Under the pieces are notes generated by a model. It did not search any database. It was not told where the DNA came from and saw only the letters and a list, made by a program, of their open reading frames with translations. The position numbers were made by a program, and so were the translations under genes. A DNA stretch of 64,000 nt, from NCBI RefSeq assembly GCF_000230675.1, contig NZ_AGIK01000001.1, forward strand, positions 248,001-312,000, written 5' to 3'. This document shows positions 19,131 to 28,433 of the stretch, one piece after another. Position 1 is the first letter of the stretch, and every line of letters begins with the position of its first letter. Source of the stretch: Synechococcus sp. WH 8016 (GTDB lineage Bacteria; Cyanobacteriota; Cyanobacteriia; PCC-6307; Cyanobiaceae).

Positions 19131-20474
19131 ATGACCCCACGGGTTTGGCAAGTTCGACTTCGATCCCTATTCGGTTGGAGTGGCCTTGCTCTTGGCAGTT
19201 GGGCGTTTTGCTTATTGGTTTTACAGGTGTTGTTTGGACAGCAGCTTGAGCAGCTGCAAACAGTCCAGCTTGGCCGTGACTTGGCGCTCAATGTAAGGCT
19301 CACGGAGTTGGCTCTCGAGCGCTACCCACCCCATCTGGTGACCGAACTCACCGGTCTTGACCTCACTGTTGCGATCCACCCCAAGCCGGATCAAAAGCTT
19401 CCATCCGCAGGCTTTCAACGCCAGGCCAAAGCTCTGCAGACGCAGCTTTGTGAGCGTCTCTCCCATTGTCCGATGGTCGTGGCGGATCGAGATCACGAAG
19501 GCGATCGCGGAATCTGGATTGAGCTGATTTCCCCGCTGGAACCGATTTGGTTGCGCGTCAATGTGCGCGCTCCGATGAGCTGGCCGCCGGAGCCCACCCT
19601 GTTGGGTTTATCGCTGGTTGGGGCAGGCATGATTTGTGGTGGCCTATTTCTCCTCGTGGAGGTGGAGGCACCGCTTCGTGGATTGGAAAAGGCCCTGTCC
19701 CGGGTTGGGGATGGAATCGATCCTGATGCTGTTCCTGCGCGTGGTGCGCCAGAGGTTCAGCGCCTGACCCGCCGTTTCAACGCAATGGTGCGACGTTTGG
19801 CTGCCAATCGGAACGAAAGAGCCACCATGCTCGCTGGAATCGCCCATGACTTACGCGCACCCATCACTCGGCTGAAGTTTCGTTTGTCGCTGCCTCAACT
19901 CAGCGCCACAGAACGTGAGCGTTGTGCCGGTGATTTGCAGTCTCTGGAACGAATCACAGGTCAGTTCCTGCTGTTTGCAGGTGGCGGCGATGAAGAACTC
20001 TCTGTGCCCGTTCCTTTGGACCAATTGCTGGCTGAGGTGGCGAGCAGTCATCCTGCCGATCAATTGCAGCTTCAGCTGGACACCTTTGAGGTGATGGTGA
20101 AACCAGTGGCTCTGAGTCGAGCCGTTGCCAACTTGATCGACAACGCGTTCACCTATGGCCAAGCTCCCGTGGTGTTGCGATTGCTGCGCTCTGCTGATCA
20201 ATGTTCAATCGAAGTTTGGGATCAGGGTGAGGGCATGCCTCAGCGTCAATGGGAGCAGGCCCTTCAACCGTTTCACCGCCTCGACTCCTCCCGGGGAGGA
20301 CAGGGGCACTGTGGATTGGGGTTGGCGATTGTTGTGCATGTGGCGCGACTCCATGGCGGCCATCTCGATTGCCTCTATGCCGATGGTTCGGATGATTTGA
20401 AGGTTCCAGGCCGCTTTGCGATTCGTTTGTCATTGCCGATGGATCTATTGGTGGAGAACGTTGCGAAAAGCTGA
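19131..20474 (+). CDS. EnvZ-type sensor histidine kinase
   Basis: A 447-residue membrane kinase, the partner of the preceding regulator. Two membrane helices (near residues 12-35 and 155-178) bracket a periplasmic sensor region of about 120 residues. A HAMP linker follows, then the H-box 'AGIAHDLRAPITRLK' (phospho-His near residue 240), N-box 'NLIDNAFTYG', and G-boxes 'WDQGEGMP' and 'GLGLAIV'. The ATG at 19131 is chosen; a TTG at 19119 overlapping the regulator stop is an alternative. The HDLRAP box is the EnvZ type. Confidence 0.92.
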   Translation: MTPRVWQVRLRSLFGWSGLALGSWAFCLLVLQVLFGQQLEQLQTVQLGRDLALNVRLTELALERYPPHLVTELTGLDLTVAIHPKPDQKLPSAGFQRQAKALQTQLCERLSHCPMVVADRDHEGDRGIWIELISPLEPIWLRVNVRAPMSWPPEPTLLGLSLVGAGMICGGLFLLVEVEAPLRGLEKALSRVGDGIDPDAVPARGAPEVQRLTRRFNAMVRRLAANRNERATMLAGIAHDLRAPITRLKFRLSLPQLSATERERCAGDLQSLERITGQFLLFAGGGDEELSVPVPLDQLLAEVASSHPADQLQLQLDTFEVMVKPVALSRAVANLIDNAFTYGQAPVVLRLLRSADQCSIEVWDQGEGMPQRQWEQALQPFHRLDSSRGGQGHCGLGLAIVVHVARLHGGHLDCLYADGSDDLKVPGRFAIRLSLPMDLLVENVAKS

Positions 20475-20533
20475 ATTCCCACCCCTTTTGTTGATTTCGG
20501 AGGCACCAATGGGATGTTGCTGATCCCGTTGTC

Positions 20534-21511
20534 ATGGGCCATAAGGAGAACAAAAAGTCAAAACACAACGGCAAAAGCAAGGAAACAGCCCAATCCAGCC
20601 CCTCGCAGCCCATATCTGATGCGGTGATTGATGCCGTGGATCGAAGCCAGCGCAACAGCGATTCCTCGCCTGAATGGCACGGAGATGAACTCGAGCGGCC
20701 AAGTCACAACGGTGAACGACTCAAGAAAAAGATCTATGAGTCTGAACTGGAAAAACTCCAGACACAGCTCGTCAAAATGCAGTACTGGATCAAGGAAAAG
20801 GGTTTCCGCATGATCATCCTGTTTGAGGGACGGGATGCAGCTGGTAAGGGAGGCACGATTAAACGTTTAACGGAACCCTTAAATCCCCGTGGAGCCAGAG
20901 TGGTTGCTTTGGGTACCCCTTCTGATCTTCAGAAAACGCAGTGGTATTTCCAGCGTTATGTGGAACATTTTCCAGCTGCGGGCGAAATAGTGGTGTTTGA
21001 CCGCAGTTGGTATAACCGTGCTGGTGTGGAACGGGTGATGGGATTCTGTACTCCTAAGGAGGTTGAGGCCTTTCTTGAGGATTGCCCTCAATTCGAACGA
21101 ATGTTGGTTCGTAGTGGCGTTTTGTTGTTGAAGTATTGGTTTTCCGTGAGTGATACGGAACAAGAAAATCGTTTTCAATCACGCATCGATGACCCCACGC
21201 GGCGTTGGAAGCTCAGTCCGATGGATCTTGAGGCTCGTAATCGTTGGGTTGAGTTTTCTGAGGCAAAGGATCTGATGTTCGCAAGCACCAACATCCCTGA
21301 AGCGCCATGGTTCTCGGTAGAAGCAGACGATAAGAGGCGAGCCCGTCTTAATTGTTTGAGGCACATTCTTAGCAAAGTGCCCTGGGAAGACATGACTCCT
21401 CCAGCGATTGAATTACCACCAAGGCCAAAACAGGGGTCTTATAAGAGACCACCCATCAATGAACAATTTTTTGTTCCTAATCATTATCCCTATGATTCAC
21501 CAAGTGATTGA
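20534..21511 (+). CDS. ppk2: Polyphosphate kinase 2
   Basis: A 325-residue PPK2-family enzyme that phosphorylates nucleotides using polyphosphate, or the reverse. Residues 1-65 form a hydrophilic, lysine-rich extension. The core holds Walker A 'EGRDAAGKGGTIKRL' (near residue 97), Walker B 'VVFDRSWYNRAGVERVMGF' and the lid 'RRWKLSPMD'. A single PPK2 domain points to class I. Polyphosphate is the phosphorus reserve in these organisms. Confidence 0.94.
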   Translation: MGHKENKKSKHNGKSKETAQSSPSQPISDAVIDAVDRSQRNSDSSPEWHGDELERPSHNGERLKKKIYESELEKLQTQLVKMQYWIKEKGFRMIILFEGRDAAGKGGTIKRLTEPLNPRGARVVALGTPSDLQKTQWYFQRYVEHFPAAGEIVVFDRSWYNRAGVERVMGFCTPKEVEAFLEDCPQFERMLVRSGVLLLKYWFSVSDTEQENRFQSRIDDPTRRWKLSPMDLEARNRWVEFSEAKDLMFASTNIPEAPWFSVEADDKRRARLNCLRHILSKVPWEDMTPPAIELPPRPKQGSYKRPPINEQFFVPNHYPYDSPSD

Positions 21512-21746
21512 TTGGCTTTTTGCGGTTTGATCCTATGGAGTCGATCTTTGATGGTGGAATTTTTGTATAACGAGAGAGTTCTCGCCGCTGCATCGAATGC
21601 AAACTGCCATTAGCTTTTATGGTCAATCCATTTGTTTTGCCTTGGCTACAATGATTTTTTTCATATGTCACTGTTCATTGTGACTATTGATGCGGGTAAC
21701 TACTTTCTGGCAAATAAGATTTTGGGGTTCAATTATTCGTCAATAC

Positions 21747-21905
21747 ATGGATCTTCGTTTGCTTGAATTGCTTGGCAAGTACCAGGAAGAAGAGCTTGAA
21801 GCCATCGAGCGATGGTTCAATCACACACAGCCATTGGCACTTGACATTATGGGAAATATGAAGATTGCGAGAGGAACCATTGTGAGGGAGAAAAACACTC
21901 AATGA
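21747..21905 (+). CDS. Small hypothetical protein
   Basis: A 52-residue frame (MDLRLLELLGKYQEEELEAI) with a convincing amphipathic helix; the frame extends upstream to an ATG at 21690. I do not recognise it. It is isolated in a low-density region and has no neighbour close enough to suggest an operon. Confidence 0.45.
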   Translation: MDLRLLELLGKYQEEELEAIERWFNHTQPLALDIMGNMKIARGTIVREKNTQ

Positions 21906-21964
21906 TGCCTGCGTAACTCTCTAAAGGTGACTCGTCGTTGCCTTTTATGGGAACAAATGCTGCA

Positions 21965-22075
21965 TCAGCCGTGGAGCTGTTGAAACCAAAAACCTGCGAG
22001 TTGCCAGGAGCTCCAAAGAAAGATTGCAAGAAATAGCCAGTTCACCCAGGCCGGTCGATCGCGATTTTCAAACAT
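21965..22075 (-). CDS. Candidate single-helix membrane peptide
   Basis: A 36-residue frame (MFENRDRPAWVNWLFLAIFL, then 'SSWQLAGFWFQQLHG'). It has a short charged N-terminus, one tryptophan-rich membrane helix and a short tail, the usual layout of small membrane peptides that accompany photosystem or respiratory complexes. No strong ribosome-binding site was seen. An upstream in-frame ATG at 22243 would add 56 residues of low coding quality. Confidence 0.4.
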   Translation of the reverse strand: MFENRDRPAWVNWLFLAIFLWSSWQLAGFWFQQLHG

Positions 22076-22154
22076 GCAGTGAGGGATGCAACCCTTCAAT
22101 TGTGGCTGATCAGCGAGGTCAAATCCTGAATTCTTTGGAAGGCTCGTTCCTGAG

Positions 22155-22382
22155 TCAGGAGCGCACGGTCCCTGAGTACCAATCAGCACTCTGAAGCGAC
22201 ACCTGAGATCCAGCGGCTCGTTTGAGATCATGCATTCCTTCAAGCTGCCGGTACACGGCTTTCAATTGTCTTTGGATGTGATCTGTGTGCGGCATGGCGT
22301 ATAAGGTCAACAGCGCTTCTTCGAGATGGTGTTTTGCATCAATTAACAGGCGGCAATCGGTACTCCCAGGTTCGTAGCCCAT
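22155..22382 (-). CDS. Small hypothetical helical protein
   Basis: A 75-residue frame (LLIDAKHHLEEALLTLYAMP, 'HIQRQLKAVYRQLEGMHDLK') with two amphipathic helices and no membrane segment or signal peptide. It is on the same strand as the nuclease-fold gene and glnN, which lie upstream. No family was recognised. Confidence 0.5.
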   Translation of the reverse strand: MGYEPGSTDCRLLIDAKHHLEEALLTLYAMPHTDHIQRQLKAVYRQLEGMHDLKRAAGSQVSLQSADWYSGTVRS

Positions 22383-22460
22383 AAAAAAATTCCATATTTT
22401 CTCTATTCAGCTCTATTGCTACAAGCAACGTTGTGGCAATTTTTACCAAGTGACAAATAT

Positions 22461-22997
22461 CTAGGGTTGGGTTTGTCTTCCACTGGCCTCGATCAAGTCC
22501 CATGGTCGTGACACTCCTCCTTCCACTGCCCATAGGCCTGCTTTGCTGCGCTGCGCTTGTCTCTCTAGCCTTGGATAGTTCAGGTCGTCGCATCGGCCCA
22601 GATAACCGTCATAGGCAAAGACGTGTCCTCTGCTGATGAGTGGGGAAGCGATGTCTATCTTCTCCTTCAGGAGCCTTGCGACCACCCGCCCATAGACGTC
22701 ACGGGCCCGTAGTTCCATCTCGACGACAGAGCCTTGCGGCAGCGCATTGCTCAGGGCTGTTCTTGCTTGATTGGCCCAAGGTTGTTGCTGCTCCAAAGGA
22801 GCTTGAATGCAGGCCAAGCGCACAGCCCTTCCTTCTCCATTGATTTCCACCAGAACCTCTTGGCCATTGTTGACCTTAAGGACGGTGACTTTTTGGCTGG
22901 GATGAGACGGTTGAGCAGCCAGAGCGATTGGAAAGGCTGCAGCCATTAGTAGGCCGAACAGAACGTTGCGACCTACCGCCTTCAAGGTTGATGCCAT
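22461..22997 (-). CDS. Secreted nuclease-fold (SNase-like) protein, active site degenerate
   Basis: A 178-residue protein with a signal peptide (VLFGLLMAAAFPIALAAQ) and a thermonuclease-like OB-fold (VTVLKVNNGQEVLVEI, 'VRLACIQAPLEQQ', 'ARDVYGRVVARLL', 'YPRLERQAQRSKAGLW'). The architecture is complete to the C-terminus. However, the catalytic acids of active SNases are replaced: DGDT reads NGQE, and the I-D-x-P-E block reads I-Q-A-P-L. It may have lost nuclease activity. The ATG at 22997 avoids overlap with glnN, which lies 14 bp upstream on the same strand. Confidence 0.8.
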   Translation of the reverse strand: MASTLKAVGRNVLFGLLMAAAFPIALAAQPSHPSQKVTVLKVNNGQEVLVEINGEGRAVRLACIQAPLEQQQPWANQARTALSNALPQGSVVEMELRARDVYGRVVARLLKEKIDIASPLISRGHVFAYDGYLGRCDDLNYPRLERQAQRSKAGLWAVEGGVSRPWDLIEASGRQTQP

Positions 22998-23011
22998 GAC
23001 CGGATGTTTAC

Positions 23012-25183
23012 TCAACTGACGAACAGCATCTCCCGATAGGAAGGAAGGGGCCAACGATCGTCATCCACGGCTTGCTCAAGTCCATCCACAACATCCCGCA
23101 GCTGTAGAAGTCGTGGTAGCAGGACGTTTGCTGCATGGTTCATGGAGGCTGTTGTGTCGCCGTGATGCAGCTGGTGCAATTCCTCCTCGAGGGCGTTGAT
23201 TTGATCCTGCATCCGTTGCCCTAGCTCTGCTGTCTGTTGCAACGTCCGTTGATCTGGATTCAGACCGACGGCTTGTTGTTGGCTGATGCTGCGTGCCAAA
23301 GAGCCCAAATGCTTCTGAACAGCGGGGCTGATTTGGGTTCGAACCATGGACAGTGCAACCTTGGCTTCAACCTCCACTGCGAGCGTGTACTGCTCGCTGT
23401 AAACCTCGTAGCGGCTTTCTAATTCAACCGGTGAGATCACAGCTTGACGCTGAAACAGCTCCTTCACGTCATCCCGTCGCAGCACTGGAAGGGCATTGGC
23501 GGTGTTGCGTAGGTTTTCCAATCCCCGTTGCTCGGTTGCTTCCTGATGCCATGCATCGGAATAGCCATCGCCACCAAAAACGGCCGCACCGTGTTGATCC
23601 ATCACACGCTTTAAAACATCAGCAGCACCCGTTTCCAAGGATTGGCCTGCGGCCATCTGTGCCTCGATTTGATCGCTAACCCACTCCAGCGAATCGGCGA
23701 GAACGGTGTTCATTGCCACCAGTGGCCCCGCCACGGACTGCCCAGATCCCACGGCTCTGAATTCGAATCTGTTCCCTGTAAAAGCAAACGGAGATGTTCG
23801 GTTGCGATCCCCGGCATCCTTCTTGAACTCAGGAAGGCTGTCGACACCAAGACGCATCACATCTCCTGTGCTGCTTCCGGTAACTTCACCACGCTGGAAC
23901 TGCTGAAAGACCTCTTCAAGCTGTTTGCCCAGATACATCGAGATGATCGCGGGTGGTGCCTCATTGGCTCCGAGGCGATGGTCATTTCCTGCTGTTGCAA
24001 CGACGGCTCTTAACAATGGGCCGAAGCGATGCACGCCACGGATGACAGCGGAGCAGAACAGGAGAAATTGCAGGTTGTCGTGGGGCGTTGAGCCAGGGTC
24101 CAGAAGATTGCCCTGCGTGCTGTTGCCCACCGACCAATTCACATGCTTGCCGGAGCCATTGATTCCAGCAAAGGGTTTTTCATGCATGAGGCATGTAAAT
24201 CCATGCCGTTTTGCTGTGCTGCGAAGCACAGTCATGATCATTTGTTGATGATCGGTCGCCACGTTGGCGGCTTCATGAACAGGTGCGATCTCGAACTGCC
24301 CGGGAGCTACTTCGTTGTGTCGTGTTTTTGCAGGAATTCCGAGCCTGTACAGCTGGTGTTCCACGTCTTGCATGTAGACCTGAACCCGTTCAGGAATGGC
24401 ACCGAAGTAATGATCATCAAATTGCTGTCCCTTCGGGGAGGGAGCACCGAACAGGGTTCTGCCTGCGAGAAGTAGATCGGGCCGGAGCGTGGCAAATTGA
24501 CTGTCGATCAAAAAATATTCCTGTTCAGCTCCACAAGAGCTATTAACGGCAGCCACGTCCTTGTTACCAAGCAAACGCAGCAGCCGTTGTGCTTGGCGAT
24601 TCATCGCTGCGTTAGAGCGCAGGAGTGGGGTCTTTTTATCGAGAGCTTCTCCTGTCCAACTCACAAACACTGTGGGGATGCATAAGGTGACGCCATTGGG
24701 CGTTCGCATCAAATACGCCGGGCTGGTGATGTCCCAAGCTGTGTATCCCCGGGCTTCAAATGTGGAGCGGATGCCGCCATTGGGGAATGAGCTGCCGTCT
24801 GGCTCTCCCTGAATAAGCAGTTTTCCCGAAAATTCATGGATGGCGTGACCATCCTTTTGAGGACTGATGAAACCGTCGTGTTTCTCTGCAGTTGAGTTGG
24901 TAAGGGGATAAAAAACGTGCGCGTAGTAATGGGCACCGTTGTTGACTGCCCAATCCCTCATGGCCTGAGCGACCGCATCAGCGACCTCCAGGTTCAGCTT
25001 GCCTCCGTCACGGATCACGCGACGAACCACTTTGAATGCTTCCTTCGGGAGCGCATTTTTCATGTGCGCCAGTGTGAAGACATCACTGGCCCAAATCTCC
25101 TCTAGTGGAGGAGTTTTGTCACACGCCATGGGCTTGCGTTGCTGAATGGCCTGTAGGGCGGCCAAACGTGAAGGATGGGGCAT
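23012..25183 (-). CDS. glnN: Glutamine synthetase type III
   Basis: A 723-residue GSIII enzyme, ligating ammonia to glutamate. The length and the N-terminal '[20 protein letters not shown]' block separate it from the 470-residue GlnA. Family segments '[11 protein letters not shown]', '[20 protein letters not shown]', '[12 protein letters not shown]' and '[16 protein letters not shown]' are present. In cyanobacteria glnN is usually induced by nitrogen starvation through NtcA, but no exact GTA-N8-TAC was found in the 430 bp upstream. Confidence 0.95.
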   Translation of the reverse strand: MPHPSRLAALQAIQQRKPMACDKTPPLEEIWASDVFTLAHMKNALPKEAFKVVRRVIRDGGKLNLEVADAVAQAMRDWAVNNGAHYYAHVFYPLTNSTAEKHDGFISPQKDGHAIHEFSGKLLIQGEPDGSSFPNGGIRSTFEARGYTAWDITSPAYLMRTPNGVTLCIPTVFVSWTGEALDKKTPLLRSNAAMNRQAQRLLRLLGNKDVAAVNSSCGAEQEYFLIDSQFATLRPDLLLAGRTLFGAPSPKGQQFDDHYFGAIPERVQVYMQDVEHQLYRLGIPAKTRHNEVAPGQFEIAPVHEAANVATDHQQMIMTVLRSTAKRHGFTCLMHEKPFAGINGSGKHVNWSVGNSTQGNLLDPGSTPHDNLQFLLFCSAVIRGVHRFGPLLRAVVATAGNDHRLGANEAPPAIISMYLGKQLEEVFQQFQRGEVTGSSTGDVMRLGVDSLPEFKKDAGDRNRTSPFAFTGNRFEFRAVGSGQSVAGPLVAMNTVLADSLEWVSDQIEAQMAAGQSLETGAADVLKRVMDQHGAAVFGGDGYSDAWHQEATEQRGLENLRNTANALPVLRRDDVKELFQRQAVISPVELESRYEVYSEQYTLAVEVEAKVALSMVRTQISPAVQKHLGSLARSISQQQAVGLNPDQRTLQQTAELGQRMQDQINALEEELHQLHHGDTTASMNHAANVLLPRLLQLRDVVDGLEQAVDDDRWPLPSYREMLFVS

Positions 25184-25619
25184 CGCTTTTTGAACCCCTC
25201 AGGGCGTCTTAGTGTCATTCAAGCTAGGCCCTGGGTGGGGCGTCAACTGATTGCTGCTTTTGTTCCATGACAACAGCTCATGGAAAGAGCACGGCTAAGC
25301 AGACCGCTGCCATTCAGCTCAGATTGAAACTAAAGTCTTAGCTGGTTAGGAAGCTTTCTAGACTTAATTGGATTTTAAGCCTTGGCGGCAGAGATACGGG
25401 ATCTCTTGTTTTGTGACTTATCGCTTTACTCCTTGATTGGGAACGCTTTGAATGAATCTTTTGATGATTGGCTCAAGATGGATGTGGGATCACGAGCTGT
25501 ATGTAGATGGGATATGGTAATTTAATATTCTGTGGTTTTATGATAACTCTTTATTCTTTAGATATTGGTTCGGCTATTGGGCTTAATTGACAACTAAAAA
25601 GTTTTAATTATTTGTTGTG
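25184..25619. other. Divergent intergenic region, glnN and DUF938
   Basis: About 430 bp, AT-rich toward the DUF938 side. It must carry the promoter of glnN (minus) and that of the methyltransferase (plus). A hairpin AGAGAT-acggg-ATCTCT lies near 25389. I saw no exact NtcA box, no tRNA and no gene. Confidence 0.5.
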
Positions 25620-26267
25620 ATGTTTTCATCGTCTGATCAAGACCGTCTTTATTTTCCGGCAACGGAGCGTAATCGTGTCCCCATTGGTGACGCTCTTGCT
25701 GAAATGCTGCCTGAGCATGGGTCTGTTCTTGAAATAGCAAGTGGAAGTGGTGAACACGCTGTGACTTTCCAGCGCCGTTTCCCTGGTATTCGATGGCAAG
25801 CCAGTGATTCTGACCCAAGCCATTGCCAAAGCATTAACGCTTGGATTGCCCATCAGAGTTTGAGTGATCAGATGCCGAAAGCATTACAACTCAATGTACT
25901 TGATCGTCCTTGGCTGCTTCCTGAATCCATCAGGCTTGAATTAAAGGTTGTGATTGCGATCAACCTTATTCATATTGCTCCTTGGAGTTGCTGCAAATCA
26001 TTAATCGATCAAGCATCTGAAAACCTTCCGATTGGAGGTCGCTTCATTCTTTATGGACCTTTTCGACGCAACGGATCTCATACGAGCTTGAGTAATGAGG
26101 TCTTTGATCAATCGCTTCGTGACCGGAATCCATCTTGGGGGGTTCGAGATCTTGAAGCTGTAGAGAAACTTTGTAGTCAAGTTGGCCTCTTAGGAATGCA
26201 TTTTCAAGAATGTCCCGCTAATAATCTTATTGTTAGCCTAACCAAAGAAGCTAATTGCGCCACTTGA
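25620..26267 (+). CDS. DUF938 SAM-dependent methyltransferase
   Basis: A 215-residue cytosolic protein with the DUF938 N-terminus 'YFPATERNRVPIGDALAEML', SAM motif I 'VLEIASGSGEHAV', and 'VVIAINLIHIAPW' at motif IV. The substrate is unknown. The ATG at 25620 is preferred over the GTG one codon earlier. It stands alone between glnN and a long non-coding stretch. Confidence 0.88.
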   Translation: MFSSSDQDRLYFPATERNRVPIGDALAEMLPEHGSVLEIASGSGEHAVTFQRRFPGIRWQASDSDPSHCQSINAWIAHQSLSDQMPKALQLNVLDRPWLLPESIRLELKVVIAINLIHIAPWSCCKSLIDQASENLPIGGRFILYGPFRRNGSHTSLSNEVFDQSLRDRNPSWGVRDLEAVEKLCSQVGLLGMHFQECPANNLIVSLTKEANCAT

Positions 26268-26629
26268 TTCCAATCTATCCAACCCTATCGCTTTATTGAA
26301 TCGTGTTTTGATATCAAAATTCTTTTAGGTATGCGCTGTCTACACTTTCCTGTTGCATTTTGAATTAAAATATTAGTTATTTCCAGTGAACTCTGAGGCC
26401 AATTTATCTCCTTTGCATGGGCCCATAAACACCTTCTGCCTGCGCTTTTAGGGGGAAATAATCCTGCCTTGATGATTAAAAATTTGAATCAGTATTTGCG
26501 CAAAAGATTAATTTCAACCGCTGGAAAACTGCTAGGAGCTTTATTCAGTTGCTGTTGAGTGTTCCTTAATGGTTGATTGTATTCCACCTATCTATTTGCG
26601 AATTAATGCGATTTAGAAGATAGTAGTAC
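26268..26629. other. AT-rich non-coding stretch
   Basis: About 360 bp after the methyltransferase with no supported gene. It is AT-rich, and no clear terminator hairpin with a T-tract was seen. Confidence 0.5.
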
Positions 26630-26659
26630 TTGACGTTGCTTTTGTTAGGCGATTATATC
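26630..26659 (+). promoter_or_regulatory. Sigma70-type promoter for a candidate RNA
   Basis: TTGACG (26630-26635), 18 bp, TATATC (26654-26659); a TTATAT with 17-bp spacing is an equivalent reading. This is the best promoter-like pair in the region and would start a plus-strand transcript near 26665. Confidence 0.4.
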
Positions 26660-26773
26660 TATCTCTAAAAGTCTATTTCTATACTGCACTGATTTGTAAG
26701 ACCTTGGCGAGGAGACTGCAACCCCATTGCCACTGCCCACACTGATCGATCTCCTCTTGTCTTCGTCCCAATT

Positions 26774-26794
26774 AAAAACCCCTCGGTGGGAGGG
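26774..26794 (-). terminator. Possible minus-strand terminator
   Basis: On the minus strand CCCTC-ccacc-GAGGG is followed by GTTTTTAATT. The stem is only five pairs. It lies inside the candidate plus-strand RNA, so it could instead be part of that RNA's fold. Confidence 0.35.
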
Positions 26795-27020
26795 AGAGTC
26801 CACTGGAATGATCCCCATCACCCAGCCCATCAAAGAATAGGTCGATTCCTGCATTGCAGATGCGCTGTTCTCCACGAATTCGAGCGAATCCTCCACAGAT
26901 CAGCCCCGCAACAGGCCTGTTTCCCACACGCTGTGGAGAAAACTGGCGAAAGGGTGCTGAATAGCTGATTTTGTGGAAAACAAGCCAAAGTGTGTCATGC
27001 TTGTGGTTCCCCATCACCCG

Positions 27021-27052
27021 GCCCCGCCTAGCGCAGCTAAGCGGGGCTTTTT
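27021..27052 (+). terminator. Rho-independent terminator
   Basis: GCCCCGC (27021-27027) pairs with GCGGGGC (27041-27047), with an inner TAGC/GCTA stem and a 3-base loop, followed by TTTTT. There is no plus-strand coding gene directly upstream, which implies a non-coding transcript. Confidence 0.75.
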
Positions 27053-27327
27053 GCTGAGCGCAAGGCGGGAAAAGCACCAATTTGATAGTACTGATGAGCC
27101 ATTCCTGCTTGGCTGCGGAGTATGCAGCTAATTTTATTGAGTTATTTGCTAGATGTTGTTCAAAATCTGCATTTTTAAGGGCTTAAGTAGCAATCTGAGC
27201 TTATTTTTGTCTGTATGCGTCTATCTTTCTGTTGAGATCGTTGCTAGGTGTGGATAGATTTGGCAGGAATAGCCTAAAGAGGTTAAAATTGCCTGATAAA
27301 ACGTTAGAATTGATATTACTGGCTCCT

Positions 27328-27537
27328 CTACTCTTTAGCCCATCGCTGGTTGCAACGATTGCTGCACTTCATCTCTCCATCGGGATAGTCAAAACCAGCC
27401 TTCCTTGCATTTTTTTCAACTTCAGCTGGATTTGATCCACTGAAGCTTCGTGTTGATTTAGCTAGTGCTGGTGTGACAAAATCAAATCCAAGCGTGTATG
27501 CAAACAAAATTAAGGTCAAAAACTTGAGTCCTTGCAT
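27328..27537 (-). CDS. Small secreted hypothetical protein
   Basis: A 69-residue protein with a signal peptide (MQGLKFLTLILFAYTLGFDF, cleavage likely after 'TPALA' near 26), then a hydrophilic domain with a cysteine pair (KCSNRCNQRW). Probably periplasmic. The family is not recognised. It is one of several orphan short genes in this AT-rich region. Confidence 0.55.
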   Translation of the reverse strand: MQGLKFLTLILFAYTLGFDFVTPALAKSTRSFSGSNPAEVEKNARKAGFDYPDGEMKCSNRCNQRWAKE

Positions 27538-27741
27538 GTTTGATTCTTTTCAATCTGCTCTCATCTTACTAGCCCATCTCAATTTGACCTTTTAAGTCAT
27601 GTTTTATATAAAATATTTTACGAATAGAGTGATGCTTTATTTTTCTTGTTTCAGTATCTGCAATTGCCAGTAAAAGACATAGAAGTCATGTAATTTATTA
27701 TTGATGCGTTTGCAACACATCAAGATGTTCAGGCCTTGTCA

Positions 27742-27975
27742 TCAAACGGAAATAGGTTTTTCAGTCTTAGTTTGTCCCATGACTTCTGAGCTGGCATTGA
27801 TCCAGATGATTCCCTGCTGCCGGACGAGACAGATTAAGTCGTCGTTGCGGAGAACTCTGTACGTAGAGGGTTCTTCCATGCAAAGTGTTTTCGCATAAGT
27901 GACCGCTGCATGGATATCTTCCTGTCTGGCACTGGGTTTCCACCCATCAGGAGTAAGCCGTTCAATATCAACCAT
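27742..27975 (-). CDS. Small hypothetical protein
   Basis: A 77-residue frame (MVDIERLTPDGWKPSARQED, 'LCMEEPSTYRVLRNDDLICL') with alternating strand-like segments and no signal peptide or membrane helix. The composition is coding-like. Function and family are unknown, and no operon partner is evident. Confidence 0.5.
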   Translation of the reverse strand: MVDIERLTPDGWKPSARQEDIHAAVTYAKTLCMEEPSTYRVLRNDDLICLVRQQGIIWINASSEVMGQTKTEKPISV

Positions 27976-28226
27976 GAGTAAATTTACTTATTGTTGATAG
28001 TTTCTCGCATTGTGGTTCCCATTAGCAAGCAAAGTGTTCACATCCATACCGAGTGGTGAGAATTGACGGATAACGCGTTTTTTTGTGGTTTGAATTGATA
28101 CTTAAGTTTTGGCTTGAATGTGTTAGAAGAAAATCATAAAGTTTTTTACTCCTTTTTTGCGGTTTTCATTTTCTGCTTCGACGATGCGCCTGTCGGAATG
28201 ATGTGTCGATTTCATTCCTCTGAAGA

Positions 28227-28433
28227 TCAGTCCAGATCCGTGGCGATATAGCAGCGTCTGCGGAGCTGGTCTACAAAAGCCCTTGCCTCTGTGCCCCTGT
28301 ACTTTCCCTTCAGCTGATCAACAATTCCCCCTTGTTCAAGGTTCTTACCGTAAGCATCAACGACCAGATCGAGTGCAAAGTCGATGAGTTCAGCTTCTTC
28401 TGCACTCAGTCGTACATCGACAAATTTGTCCAT
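28227..28433 (-). CDS. Small hypothetical protein
   Basis: A 68-residue acidic helical protein (MDKFVDVRLSAEEAELIDFA, 'GTEARAFVDQLRRRCY'). The balanced, highly charged composition looks genuinely coding. It has no membrane segment, and no family was recognised. Confidence 0.55.
   Translation of the reverse strand: MDKFVDVRLSAEEAELIDFALDLVVDAYGKNLEQGGIVDQLKGKYRGTEARAFVDQLRRRCYIATDLD

Larger units (their letters stand above)
26665..27052 (+). ncRNA. Candidate structured non-coding RNA, about 390 nt
   Basis: A stretch between a promoter-like pair and a strong terminator with no convincing gene in it. Long perfect stems are visible: GAGGAGA (near 26719) with TCTCCTC (near 26752), and CTCCACAG (near 26890) with CTGTGGAG (near 26932), the latter enclosing ACAGGCCTGT. 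The segment ccccatcaccc(a/g)gccc occurs at about 26812 and again at 27010. I looked for tmRNA, RNase P and SRP RNA signatures and did not find them. The identity is unknown, and the 5' end is an estimate. Confidence 0.4.

Noticed and set aside
26645-26896. 83-codon minus-strand frame
   Set aside because: It overlaps the promoter-like pair and RNA stems, has no start context and no family resemblance.
26665-27052. tmRNA, RNase P RNA or SRP RNA
   Set aside because: No tag-peptide frame, no GAGGAAAGTCC-type P RNA core and no SRP tip motif could be found.
26772-27080. 102-codon minus-strand frame across the candidate RNA
   Set aside because: It ends inside a hairpin and is interrupted by strong RNA stems; its composition is not protein-like.
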